In this document: piece by piece, positions 7,499 to 14,945 of the stretch
How the letters are laid out: each line of letters begins with the position of its first letter
Position numbering within the stretch: position 1 is the first letter of the stretch
DNA from: CAZVRZ01 sp964629965
GTDB taxonomy: Bacteria; Chloroflexota; Anaerolineae; Anaerolineales; UBA4823
Reading direction: 5' to 3'
Assembly (NCBI GenBank): GCA_964629965.1
Contig: CAZVRZ010000097.1
Location: 1 to 20,453, forward strand
Length of the DNA stretch: 20,453 bases
Program-made: the position numbers and the translations under genes
Notes under the pieces: generated by a model
The model's database searches: none
Told to the model about the DNA's origin: nothing
The model's input: the letters and a program-made list of their open reading frames with translations, nothing else

Positions 7499-8200
7499 AT
7501 GAAAACTGCATTTACCACAATTGTTGAGAAAGACGACAAAGTCAACGCCACCGGTTTGCGTGTACCTGTCGATGCTATCGCTGCTCTTGCTTCAGGCAAG
7601 CGCCCCAAGGTCAAGGTGACGATTGGTGAGTACACCTATCGCAGTACGGTTGCCGCTTATGGCGATCTGTACTTTGTCCCCCTGAGCGCCGAGAACCGAA
7701 AGGCTGCCGGCGTCCAGGCCGGCGATGCCCTCTCGCTGGCCGCCACCCGGCTGGGCCTGGTCGTGCCGGCTGCGCTGAACGCCACCCTCGTGCAGCAGTT
7801 GGTGGCGCGTACCGGTGGGTTGGGCTTTCTCAACGAGCTGCTCCCGCCGGCGCGGGACGATCTTTCCGAGATTGCCCTCAACCCGGACGGTGCGCTCTGG
7901 CTGATGAAGAAAGGGGCGCGCGGCTTCGAGAAACTGGACGTGCATCCATCCCTGGATGAGGTCTGGCGCTCGGTCGAAGCGCTGCTAGCGCCGATGGGAC
8001 GGGCGGTGTCGGAAGCCACCTCGTCCGTGGACGCCAAGCTGCCGCGCTCGCCGGATGGGCTGTCGGGAGCGCGCATCAAGATCATCCATCCGGGATTGGC
8101 GCCCGGCGCCGGCTACCCGGCCATCAACGTGCGCCTGTTCGAGCCAAAGCCGGTGCTGCCCGAGCAGCTGGCGGCCTGGAACATGGCCCCGCAGGTGTGA
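7499..8200 (+). CDS. Chimeric ORF: DUF1905 domain fused to the N-domain of a TrbB/CpaF-type ATPase
   Basis: The 233-residue ORF starts at ATG 7499 with AGAGG seven bases upstream, 20 bp after the APH gene. Residues 1-80 are a DUF1905 domain (MKTAFTTIVEKDDKVNATGL, then YFVPLSAENRKAAGVQAGD), a small beta-barrel seen alone or before a YdeI domain. From about residue 95 the sequence changes to the N-terminal domain of a VirB11/TrbB/CpaF secretion ATPase (FLNELLPPARDDLSEIALNP, DGALWLMKKG, and LPEQLAAWNM leading to the ATPase core). The base composition becomes GC-rich at about the same point (7.70-7.80 kb). The two parts are not normally joined. The stop TGA (8198-8200) cuts the ATPase before its Walker A, and the core continues in the next frame. 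This is probably a recombination scar. Whether the DUF1905 part still functions is unknown. Confidence 0.75.
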   Translation: MKTAFTTIVEKDDKVNATGLRVPVDAIAALASGKRPKVKVTIGEYTYRSTVAAYGDLYFVPLSAENRKAAGVQAGDALSLAATRLGLVVPAALNATLVQQLVARTGGLGFLNELLPPARDDLSEIALNPDGALWLMKKGARGFEKLDVHPSLDEVWRSVEALLAPMGRAVSEATSSVDAKLPRSPDGLSGARIKIIHPGLAPGAGYPAINVRLFEPKPVLPEQLAAWNMAPQV

Positions 8201-8709
8201 TCGAGGAATTGGTGGAGGCGGTAGCGAGCAAGCTGCGCGTGCTGGTGGTGGGCGGCACGGCCACCGGCAAGACCACGCTCTTATCGGCTTTGGCCAACGG
8301 CATCCCGCAGCATGCCAGGATCGTGAAGATCGAAGACCCGGAAGAGATCTGGCTGCAGCATCCCAACGTGGTCACCCTCGAAGCGCGCCCTTCTCCGCCC
8401 GGCTCGACCGTCCCGCCGTACCGGGTGCAGGATGGCGTGGACGACGCCATGCGCATGGCCCCGGACTGGCTGATCGTGGGCGAGGTGCGCACCGGCCAGG
8501 CTGCGCTATCCTTGTTCCGCGCCCAGATGTCCGACCATCCAGGGCTTTGTACCTTCCATGCAGAAGGGGCGGAAGCCGCCGTACACCGCATGTCGGTGAT
8601 CATGTTCGCCGACGCCCAGGTGCCTCTGGAAGCCGCCAAAGAGATCTTCGCCCAGGCGGTCGACCTGGTGGTACAAGTTGGCTGGCTGGAAATGTGTTGT
8701 TCAGGATAG
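8197..8709 (+). CDS. Type II/IV secretion ATPase core (TrbB/CpaF/VirB11 family), frameshifted and C-terminally truncated remnant
   Basis: The 170-residue ORF can start at GTG 8197, overlapping the previous stop by four bases. It holds Walker A GGTATGKTT (residues 19-27), the arm IVKIEDPEEIWL, the Asp box around VQDGVDDAMRMAPD, Walker B DWLIVGEVRTG (about 90-100) and the His box LCTFHAEGAEAAVHRM. All are diagnostic of the hexameric ATPases that power conjugation (TrbB, VirB11) or Tad pili (CpaF). The family normally has N-domain and core in one chain; here the N-domain is in the preceding frame. It stops at VGWLEMCCSG, where homologues continue with a C-terminal segment. No other secretion gene is nearby. 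I read it as the remnant of a mobile element; translational coupling as a split protein is less likely. Confidence 0.75.
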   Translation: MIEELVEAVASKLRVLVVGGTATGKTTLLSALANGIPQHARIVKIEDPEEIWLQHPNVVTLEARPSPPGSTVPPYRVQDGVDDAMRMAPDWLIVGEVRTGQAALSLFRAQMSDHPGLCTFHAEGAEAAVHRMSVIMFADAQVPLEAAKEIFAQAVDLVVQVGWLEMCCSG

Positions 8710-8780
8710 TGTATAAGGCAGGGATCGCAGAATTTGGGAGATTAAACAGACGGAGGCAATAGAAAAATGCTCAATTTCTT

Positions 8781-8794
8781 GTTTCCTAGGAAAC
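8781..8794. repeat. 14-bp perfect palindrome
   Basis: GTTTCCTAGGAAAC is self-complementary over its whole length. It could be a protein-binding site or part of an element end. It has no T-run, so it is not an obvious terminator. Confidence 0.55.
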
Positions 8795-8806
8795 CTTAGT
8801 CGATGT

Positions 8807-8822
8807 TACCCCCACGGGGGTA
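8807..8822. repeat. GC-rich inverted repeat overlapping the 36-bp repeat
   Basis: TACCCCC-AC-GGGGGTA is a perfect 7-bp inverted repeat with a 2-bp centre. It overlaps the left end of the 36-bp repeat. The second copy of that repeat has a weaker version (CCC-CACGA-GGG), so the dyad belongs to the repeated unit. Confidence 0.6.
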
Positions 8823-8844
8823 CCGTACGTTAACGTGTCTTATT
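8809..8844 (+). repeat. 36-bp direct repeat, copy 1
   Basis: It begins CCCCCACGGGGGTACCGTAC and contains the palindrome ACGTTAACGT (8827-8836), ending GTGTCTTATT. It matches 34 of 36 bases of 14910-14945 in the same orientation, and the similarity stops at both edges. The two copies enclose the nitroreductase, LAL1, small-protein and ABC genes. It could be a recombination or target-site scar, or a shared operator; the ACGTTAACGT dyad resembles sites bound by MerR-type regulators. Confidence 0.8.
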
Positions 8845-8880
8845 GATTAGAGGGTCAAGATGGTACACCTATTGGACACA

Positions 8881-8889
8881 TGTTAAAAT
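8881..8889 (+). promoter_or_regulatory. Extended -10 promoter of the nitroreductase gene
   Basis: TGTTAAAAT combines the TGn extension with a -10 hexamer one base from consensus, 44 bp before the start codon. No good -35 at normal spacing was found, as often seen with extended -10 promoters. TTGGAC at 8872 is too close to be its -35. Confidence 0.45.
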
Positions 8890-8933
8890 AACGCCAGTTT
8901 GAGTTCAGCATCACCGAGCAGGAAACAGGAAAA

Positions 8934-9800
8934 ATGGCGATTAACCTACAGGATATTATTCGCGAGCGGTACTCAGTCCGTTTTTATCGAGAAGACCCAA
9001 TTGCAGATGAGACACGCTCGGCGCTGCTGGCCAGCCTGGCAGCGCTGTCACGCGGCCCACTCGGATCAAAGATCCGCTTCAGCCTGATTGCCGCCACCGG
9101 GGAGGATCGCGCCTCTCTGCGCGGGCTGGGAACTTACGGCTTTATCAAGAATCCGGCTGGCTTCATCATCGGCGCCGTCGAAGTAGCTGAGCACGCCCTG
9201 GAAGATTTCGGTTACATGATGGAAAAAGCCGTCCTCGAAGCCACCGCCCTGGGCCTCGGCAACTGTTGGTTGGGTGGATCGTTCACCCAGAGCAGTTTTG
9301 CCAGGAAAATTGGCAAGCGCGCCGACGAAATCATCCCCGTGGTGACGGCCACCGGCTACCCCGTCCCGGGTGTCCGAGAAAGGGATTTGCTACGCCGCGG
9401 GGCGCGTTCGGATACCCGCCTGCCCTGGGAAACGCTGTTCTTCGATGGCTCTTTCTGCCAACCATTTACCATCCCACGCGCCATCCAGGCCGGCGGTTAC
9501 GCCCCCGCGCTTGAAATGGTGCGCCTGGCGCCATCGGCATCCAATAAACAACCGTGGCGCATCCTCATGGATGGCAGCCGCTGGCATTTTTACTGCAAGC
9601 GCACGCCGGGCTACGGTCAAGGAAGCTGGTATTTTACCCTGCTGCGCCTGGCAGACCTGCAGCGCCTGGATATCGGCATCGCCATGTGCTACTTCGCATT
9701 AACTGCCCAGCAGCTCGGCCTGCCCGGTGGCTGGTCAGTAGCTGACCCCGGTCTGGAACCGCTTAATGACAAAATGCTATACATCGCCACCTGGGGATGA
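8934..9800 (+). CDS. Nitroreductase-fold flavoprotein (TM1586-type putative nitroreductase)
   Basis: The 288-residue protein opens with LQDIIRERYSVRFYREDPIA, the R-x-S-x-R-x-[FY] FMN-phosphate motif of nitroreductases. The middle part EKAVLEATALGLGNCWLGG and the block MVRLAPSASNKQPWRI match the TM_nitroreductase (TM1586) branch, a single chain in which two half-folds are joined. Members bind FMN and reduce nitro compounds or related acceptors with NAD(P)H; the substrate here is unknown. CAGGA occurs just before the ATG (AGGA ends three bases away, with another AGGA seven bases further up). It is the first gene right of the 36-bp repeat. LAL regulator 1 follows by 80 bp with its own promoter. 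Confidence 0.85.
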   Translation: MAINLQDIIRERYSVRFYREDPIADETRSALLASLAALSRGPLGSKIRFSLIAATGEDRASLRGLGTYGFIKNPAGFIIGAVEVAEHALEDFGYMMEKAVLEATALGLGNCWLGGSFTQSSFARKIGKRADEIIPVVTATGYPVPGVRERDLLRRGARSDTRLPWETLFFDGSFCQPFTIPRAIQAGGYAPALEMVRLAPSASNKQPWRILMDGSRWHFYCKRTPGYGQGSWYFTLLRLADLQRLDIGIAMCYFALTAQQLGLPGGWSVADPGLEPLNDKMLYIATWG

Positions 9801-9820
9801 TCTTTATAAGCTCTGGCACA

Positions 9821-9829
9821 TGCTATAAT
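9821..9829 (+). promoter_or_regulatory. Extended -10 promoter of LAL regulator 1
   Basis: TGCTATAAT is a perfect extended -10 box in the 80-bp gap after the nitroreductase gene. Transcription would start about 9836, giving a leader of about 45 nt before the TTG start at 9881. Confidence 0.6.
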
Positions 9830-9880
9830 CATGTTGAGCAACGTTAAAATATTTCTGTAATTTGTGCTTGAGGCAATCCC

Positions 9881-12589
9881 TTGTCCCTCCCGCTGCTCTC
9901 GACTAAGTTCAATGTTCCGCCGGCTGGTGCAAAGATCATCCATCGCCAGCGGCTGCTGCGGATATTGGATGAAAGTCTGGGACAGAATGCCTCGCTGACC
10001 CTGGTCTGCGGGCCTGCCGGGTATGGCAAAACCACGGTTGTCAGTGAGTGGCTGCGGACTTCACAACAGATCCGTCCGGATCAGTTTGCCTGGTTGACGT
10101 TGGAGCGCGGCGACGATGATCTCACCCGTTTTCTGACCTATTTTGTCACAGCCTTGCAGCGCATCCGCCCGGGGATTGGAGCGAGTCTGCTCAAGCTGCT
10201 TCAGACACACAAGCCCTCACCAGTTCCCATCCTGGCGACTCTGCTCATCAATGAGCTGAGTGAAATCCCCGGACGCTTCTTCCTGGTCCTGGACGACTAT
10301 CACCTGCTTACTGCTGAAGCAATCCAGAACTTCATGGCTTTCCTGGTGGATCACCAACCGCCACAGATGTGCCTGGTATTGGTCACGCGTGCTGATCCAG
10401 CCCTGCCTCTGGCTCGTTTGCGGGCGCGCGGGCAGTTGGTTGAATTGCGCCAGGAAGAGTTGTGCTTTCTGCCTGGTGAGGTGACGGAATTTGCCAACCA
10501 GACGATGGAACTGGCACTGGCTCCAGAGCAGTTGGCTTTTCTGACCCAAAAGACCGAGGGTTGGGTCTCGGGCCTGCAACTGGCAGCCGTTTCCCTGCGC
10601 ACTATGCAAGACCGTTCTGCCTTTTTCAGGGCCTTTTCCGGTGAACACGAGTTCATCGCCGATTACCTGACCGACGAGGTGTTGGCGCACTTGCCAGAGC
10701 ACATCTGCAGCTTTATGTTGCAGACCTCGCTCCTGGAGCGTTTGTCGGCCCCGCTGTGTGAGGCGGTCACCGGACAAAGCAATGCCCAGGTGATCATTGA
10801 GCAGCTCATGGATGCCAATCTGTTCATCGTGCCCCTGGACAGCCAACATGCCTGGTATCGCTACCACAATCTTTTTGCCGACCTGCTGCGCAAGCGCCTC
10901 CAGTCCACCCAGGCAGAAATGGTTGCTGAGCTGCACAGCCGGGCCAGCCGGTGGTTCGAGCAGAACGGCCTGCCAGACCTGGCTATCGAGCATGCTATCG
11001 CTGGCAGGGATTTTGAGCAGGCTGCCAGGCTGATCGAAGGGGTTGCCGAACGCTTGCTGATGTACGGAGAGGCCGCCTCCCTGCTGCGCTGGCTGGAAGC
11101 GCTGCCAGAAGAACAGGTACTGGCTCAGCCTCTATTAGGTTCCCTATATGGCATTGCATTGATCCTGCGCGCCCGGCCCATCCGGCTGGTAGCTTCTCTG
11201 ATAGAGAAAATGACAAATTCCAGCAACTTGGGAGAGTTCCAGGGCGAGAAGAACATGCTGCTGGCCCTGTTGGCTGTTCATCAGGGCGATCCCACACGTG
11301 CCATCCAACTCTCTGAAAAGGCATTGCAACAGTTGCCCCCCGAACACCCCTTCTTCCGCAGCCTGGCCGCGGACACGCTGGGGATGGGGTACACGCTCGC
11401 CTGGGATATCCCCGCCGCCACCCGGGCTTTCGAGCTGGTGGTGGAGATTTCCAACCAGTCTGAGAATGTGATGATGGCCATCATGGCGCTGACCAACCTG
11501 TCGGGCCTGCGCTATATCCAGGGACAGCTACGCACCGCCATAGCTACCTGCCATCAAATCCTGGATATGGCAAACCAACGGATCGGCAGCCAGACTCCCA
11601 TGCTTGGCAAAACCTTGTTCAACCTGGGCGAGATGCTCCGTGAGCAGGGCGACCTGGATACGGCGCTGGACTATTTGCTGGATGCTGTCAGGATGATGGA
11701 AGTTTTTTCTGAAATCGGGCTGCCGGTGGCTAACCTGGGAGTCGCCCGAGTTTACCTGAACAAACACGATTGGCAAGCTGCACAATTGTACATCGACAAG
11801 GCGCGCCAGCAGGCTCAAGCCACCCAGTCCATACTGATGGATGACCGTCTTGCGGAAGCGATGCAGACGCGCCTTTGTCTTGCCCGCGGCGAAGTGGATC
11901 AGGCAGCCCAATGGGCGCACGGCCGCGGCTTTTTGGATCGACCGCCCGCCGAGATTTTTGCCGAGGCAAGCCGGAACGCGGCTTACTATGAAGTGTTCCA
12001 GGGTGAATGCATGGTGTTGGTGCGCCTGCTGCTGGCACAGCGCCAGCCGGAACAAGCGCTGGAGCTTATCGCGCTATTGCAAAACCTGATCGAAAAGAGA
12101 AAGAATCAACGCCGGCTGATCGAGGTTCTGGCCCTCAAGGCACTCGCTCTGCACCAGAAAGGGGAGCTCGACCAGGCTCTGCAGACCCTGGGGAAGGCGC
12201 TCTCTCAGGCCGAGCCAGAAGGTTACCTGCGTACTTTCGTCGACGAGGGGGAAGCCATGGCTCGCCTGCTTTACCAGGCAGCCGCACACGGGATCTTCCC
12301 TGCTTACGTCGGCAGGATGCTTGCAGTTCTAGCCGAAGAAAACCAAAGCCTTAAGCCTTCCAGACGCCCCTCCTCTGAAGCTCTGATCGAGCCGCTCAGC
12401 GAGCGCGAGCTGGAAGTGCTGTGCCTGATCGCCGAAGGTCTGTCCAATCGCGAGATCGCCCAGCGCCTATACATCTCCTTGAGCACAGTCAAGGGACATA
12501 CCAGCAACGTCTTCGGCAAACTTGGCGTCAAGAACCGCACCCAGGCCATCGCCCGGGCCCGCAGCCTGGGCCTCCTGCCGCCGGCATAA
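9881..12589 (+). CDS. LAL-type (MalT-like) LuxR family transcriptional regulator 1
   Basis: The 902-residue protein has the MalT/LAL architecture. It starts LLSTKFNVPPAGAKIIHRQR, then Walker A GPAGYGKTT (residues 44-52) and Walker B FFLVLDDYHLL (about 132-142) of the STAND/NACHT-like NTPase. A winged-helix and helical arm and TPR-like repeats (about 400-800) follow, then a C-terminal LuxR HTH from PLSERELEVLCLIAEGLSNR to STVKGHTSNVFGKLGV (about 837-898). Such proteins are ATP-dependent activators switched by an inducer bound to the TPR region. I use TTG 9881 because GAGG lies seven bases upstream and MSLPLLSTKF matches the N-terminus of the family; no ATG fits. The small protein and ABC genes follow and are its likely targets. 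The inducer is unknown. Confidence 0.9.
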   Translation: MSLPLLSTKFNVPPAGAKIIHRQRLLRILDESLGQNASLTLVCGPAGYGKTTVVSEWLRTSQQIRPDQFAWLTLERGDDDLTRFLTYFVTALQRIRPGIGASLLKLLQTHKPSPVPILATLLINELSEIPGRFFLVLDDYHLLTAEAIQNFMAFLVDHQPPQMCLVLVTRADPALPLARLRARGQLVELRQEELCFLPGEVTEFANQTMELALAPEQLAFLTQKTEGWVSGLQLAAVSLRTMQDRSAFFRAFSGEHEFIADYLTDEVLAHLPEHICSFMLQTSLLERLSAPLCEAVTGQSNAQVIIEQLMDANLFIVPLDSQHAWYRYHNLFADLLRKRLQSTQAEMVAELHSRASRWFEQNGLPDLAIEHAIAGRDFEQAARLIEGVAERLLMYGEAASLLRWLEALPEEQVLAQPLLGSLYGIALILRARPIRLVASLIEKMTNSSNLGEFQGEKNMLLALLAVHQGDPTRAIQLSEKALQQLPPEHPFFRSLAADTLGMGYTLAWDIPAATRAFELVVEISNQSENVMMAIMALTNLSGLRYIQGQLRTAIATCHQILDMANQRIGSQTPMLGKTLFNLGEMLREQGDLDTALDYLLDAVRMMEVFSEIGLPVANLGVARVYLNKHDWQAAQLYIDKARQQAQATQSILMDDRLAEAMQTRLCLARGEVDQAAQWAHGRGFLDRPPAEIFAEASRNAAYYEVFQGECMVLVRLLLAQRQPEQALELIALLQNLIEKRKNQRRLIEVLALKALALHQKGELDQALQTLGKALSQAEPEGYLRTFVDEGEAMARLLYQAAAHGIFPAYVGRMLAVLAEENQSLKPSRRPSSEALIEPLSERELEVLCLIAEGLSNREIAQRLYISLSTVKGHTSNVFGKLGVKNRTQAIARARSLGLLPPA

Positions 12590-12695
12590 TCCCACTTTCC
12601 TGCTTCTCAAAAAACAGTACTCCAACCATACTTTCGTCCGGTCACAACCGTACCGCGCCTCCAGTATGATAGAAGCAAGTTACAGGAGGTTGTCG

Positions 12696-12965
12696 ATGTC
12701 CACCGAGATGAGCGTTCCATCCCGCATGTCCAGGTACTACCAGATCACGGTCGAGGGAAAGGTCGATGCGAGCTGGTCAGATTGGCTGGGCAGTATGCAG
12801 CTTGTCTCGTGGCAGGAGAGCGATGGCAGGCATATGACCACCCTGAGCGGGGTGCTGGCCGATCAAGCTGCCCTGCGCGGCCTGTTGATCCGCTTGTGGG
12901 ATCTAAACCTGGTCCTGCGCTCCCTGCAACAAGGCGATCCCACCCAAAGGTCAAAGTTCAAGTAA
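12696..12965 (+). CDS. Small uncharacterised protein, family A (W..W / DQAAL), copy 1
   Basis: The 89-residue soluble protein starts at ATG 12696, with AGGAGG six bases upstream. An earlier ATG at 12666 lies inside a TATGAT box and lacks an RBS. The core YQITVEGKVDASWSDWL, then TTLSGVLADQAALRGLLIRL, WDLNLVL, aligns without large gaps with the protein at 18161-18454 (YEIRLKGHLDDRWAEWF, LTGPVIDQAALHGLLKKV, RDLGMPL). Shared features are Y-x-I, G-x-[VL]-D-x-x-W-x-x-W, T-x-L-[ST]-G and DQAAL-x-GLL. Both copies follow a LAL regulator gene. I do not recognise a named function; a regulator partner or sensor role is only a guess. Its stop overlaps the RBS of the ABC ATPase gene, so the two are cotranscribed. 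Confidence 0.8.
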   Translation: MSTEMSVPSRMSRYYQITVEGKVDASWSDWLGSMQLVSWQESDGRHMTTLSGVLADQAALRGLLIRLWDLNLVLRSLQQGDPTQRSKFK

Positions 12966-12977
12966 GGAGGTTCTACG

Positions 12978-13898
12978 ATGGAAACAAATATCCCTGTCAA
13001 GACCGATCAGAAACTGGCAATCGAGGTTCATGGGTTGACAAAATCCTACGGCAAGGTGCGTGCCCTGCGTGGGATCGACCTGGAAATTCACCGGGGTGAG
13101 ATCTTCGGTTTTCTGGGCCCAAACGGAGCCGGAAAAACCACCACCATCCGCTGCCTGCTCGATATGATCCGCCCAGATGGAGGGAAAGCCAGCCTACTGG
13201 GGATTGACCCGCAGGTCGAGCCGGTGGCTGTCCAGGCCTGCACAGGCTATCTACCCGGCGAGATGCAATTCTTCGAAAACCTGACGGCTGAGCGCCAACT
13301 GCGTTTCTTCAGCGATATGCGCAATGGACGCGTCGAATGGAGCTACGTACGTCAATTGGCCGAGCGCCTGGATCTTGATCTGAAACCGCAGATCAAGAAT
13401 CTATCCAAGGGCAACAAGCAGAAGATCGGCGTTATCCAGGCTCTGATGCACCACCCCGAACTGCTGCTGCTCGATGAGTCGACCATTGGCCTGGATCCGC
13501 TGATGCAGCAGGAGGTACTGGGTCTGTTACGCGAGGCGAATGCTGCCGGAGCGACCGTCTTCTTCAGCTCGCATATCATGAGCGAGGTGGAGAACGTGGC
13601 CGGGCGGGTGGCGATCATCCGGTCCGGGGAGATCGTTGAGGTGGCCGATACCAACAGCCTCACCCAGCGCGCCTTGAACCGCCTTACCGTCCGCTTCAAG
13701 AAGGCAGTCGAAGTCACCGACCTGGGCAGGCTCCCAGGGGTGCAGATCATCTCCCAGGTCGGACAAACTTGCGTCACGCTGCAGGTGGCCGGCGACATGG
13801 AAATGCTGGTGCAGGCATTAGGCTGCCTGCCAGTCTTATACCTGGAGACAGAGCACCCCAGCCTGGAAGAAGTTTTCCTGACCTATTATAAAAAGTAA
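12978..13898 (+). CDS. ABC transporter ATP-binding protein (exporter type, ABC-2 partner)
   Basis: The 306-residue protein has one ABC domain: Walker A GPNGAGKTT (residues 47-55), signature LSKGNKQKIG (about 142-151, LSKGN instead of LSGGQ), Walker B LLLLDES followed by TIGLDPL, and the H-loop SSHIMSEVE. The last 90 residues form the extension typical of ABC-2 exporters (DrrA, NatA and CcmA-like subfamily). DEST replaces the usual DEPT; the catalytic glutamate is kept. The start has AAGGAGG seven bases upstream, overlapping the stop of the small protein gene. It energises the permease encoded 24 bp downstream. The transported compound is unknown; drug or lipid export is usual. Confidence 0.9.
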   Translation: METNIPVKTDQKLAIEVHGLTKSYGKVRALRGIDLEIHRGEIFGFLGPNGAGKTTTIRCLLDMIRPDGGKASLLGIDPQVEPVAVQACTGYLPGEMQFFENLTAERQLRFFSDMRNGRVEWSYVRQLAERLDLDLKPQIKNLSKGNKQKIGVIQALMHHPELLLLDESTIGLDPLMQQEVLGLLREANAAGATVFFSSHIMSEVENVAGRVAIIRSGEIVEVADTNSLTQRALNRLTVRFKKAVEVTDLGRLPGVQIISQVGQTCVTLQVAGDMEMLVQALGCLPVLYLETEHPSLEEVFLTYYKK

Positions 13899-13922
13899 GT
13901 GTCGAATTAGGAGAATAAGACA

Positions 13923-14789
13923 ATGAAACGCTTATGGAATACTTTTCGCTACACCTACGCCCACCTGCGTGGTCAGATCCTGGGTTGGGGGCTGGGTTTG
14001 GCCATCTACGGCCTGATGATTGTCCCTATGTATGATTCTATGGCAGCGCAGCAAGATCAACTCCAACAACTGATTGCCGGCTATCCGCCCGAGTTCCTGG
14101 CTTTCTTCGGCGGGGATGCCACCAGCCTGGTCACCCCAGCTGGTTACCTTGGGATGTATGCTTTCTCGATGATGCCCATCATTATCGGTATCTTCGCCGT
14201 GATGGTGGGTAGCGGCTTGATTGTCAGTGACGAGGAACGCGGCCGCCTCGATCTGATCATGGCCCATCCCGTTGGACGTTCCGCCTTCTTCTTCGGCAGG
14301 TCGCTGGGCCTCATAGGAGCAATTCTGTCGATCATGTTCCTGGGCTGGCTGGGTTTCAGCATCCTTTTGGGAGGCTCTAGCCTGGGTTTTACCTGGGGCC
14401 AAATGGCCGTTCCCTTCCTGTCCCTTATGACCCAGATCATCATCTATGCGGCTCTCGCGTTGTCCCTGAGCATGTTCCTGCCATCGCGCAACCTGGCAGC
14501 GATGGTCACCAGCGTTGTCATGGTCACCAGCTATTTTGTGTCGTCTCTGGCGTTCATGGATGAGCGCCTCGCAACCATGGCAGAGTTCATGCCGTACCAC
14601 TATTTCCAGACCGCCCTATCCTTCCAAGATTTGAACCTGACCTGGCTGTTCGCCTTGCTGTGGACCAGCACGCTCATGATCATGATAGCCTGGCTGCGCT
14701 TTGTCCGCCGTGACATTCGCCTGAGCGGGGAGGGGAGCTGGCGGCTGCCGCTCCTGCCGAGGCGCAAGAAGATTGCGCCGGTCAACTAG
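13923..14789 (+). CDS. ABC-2 type transporter permease
   Basis: The 288-residue protein is mostly hydrophobic, with about six membrane segments. The first is near residues 18-37 (ILGWGLGLAIYGLMIVPMYD). The cytoplasmic segment DEERGRLDLIMAHPVGRSAF (about 101-120) is typical of ABC-2 permeases, where it contacts the ATPase. The basic tail RRDIRLSGEGSWRLPLLPRR lies inside the cell. It starts 24 bp after the ATPase gene with TAGGAG upstream, and the operon ends at a strong terminator 80 bp further on. It forms the membrane half of the exporter. Confidence 0.88.
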   Translation: MKRLWNTFRYTYAHLRGQILGWGLGLAIYGLMIVPMYDSMAAQQDQLQQLIAGYPPEFLAFFGGDATSLVTPAGYLGMYAFSMMPIIIGIFAVMVGSGLIVSDEERGRLDLIMAHPVGRSAFFFGRSLGLIGAILSIMFLGWLGFSILLGGSSLGFTWGQMAVPFLSLMTQIIIYAALALSLSMFLPSRNLAAMVTSVVMVTSYFVSSLAFMDERLATMAEFMPYHYFQTALSFQDLNLTWLFALLWTSTLMIMIAWLRFVRRDIRLSGEGSWRLPLLPRRKKIAPVN

Positions 14790-14869
14790 AATGATGATCT
14801 CGACCGGTAATCCTAACGCCGGGCGAGGTTCTTTCGGACAGGTTAGAGCAATTGGAATCGAGAGAATAG

Positions 14870-14902
14870 AAAAACCGCCCGGTAAAGCGCCGGGCGGTTT
14901 TT
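14870..14902 (+). terminator. Strong rho-independent terminator of the LAL1-ABC operon
   Basis: Arms AAAAACCGCCCGG (14870-14882) and CCGGGCGGTTTTT (14890-14902) are perfectly complementary around a 7-nt loop, with a T-run at the end. The matching A-run makes it work in both directions in principle. Confidence 0.92.
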
Positions 14903-14909
14903 CTCTGTG

Positions 14910-14945
14910 CCCCCACGAGGGTACCTTACGTTAACGTGTCTTATT
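14910..14945 (+). repeat. 36-bp direct repeat, copy 2
   Basis: It begins CCCCCACGAGGGTACCTTAC, contains ACGTTAACGT (14928-14937) and ends GTGTCTTATT. Only two bases differ from 8809-8844. It starts eight bases after the ABC operon terminator, so the pair encloses about 6.1 kb of complete transcription units. Confidence 0.8.

Larger units (their letters stand above)
8710..8933. other. Intergenic region after the ATPase remnant, rich in palindromes
   Basis: This 224-bp stretch is AT-richer than the ATPase remnant. It contains a 14-bp perfect palindrome, a GC hairpin, one copy of the 36-bp repeat and the promoter of the nitroreductase gene. No gene is supported in it. A plus-strand reading frame runs to 8762 without any recognisable similarity. 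Confidence 0.6.

Noticed and set aside
8055..8762. 235-codon plus-strand ORF across the ATPase remnant in a third frame
   Set aside because: Its arginine/glycine-rich translation is a frame shadow; the ATPase motifs are in the other two frames.
8872..8877. TTGGAC as -35 of the nitroreductase promoter
   Set aside because: It is only six bases before the -10 box, so the two cannot serve the same polymerase.
10217..10993. 258-codon antisense ORF opposite LAL regulator 1
   Set aside because: It is a shadow of the NTPase and arm region; the sense strand has clear Walker motifs.
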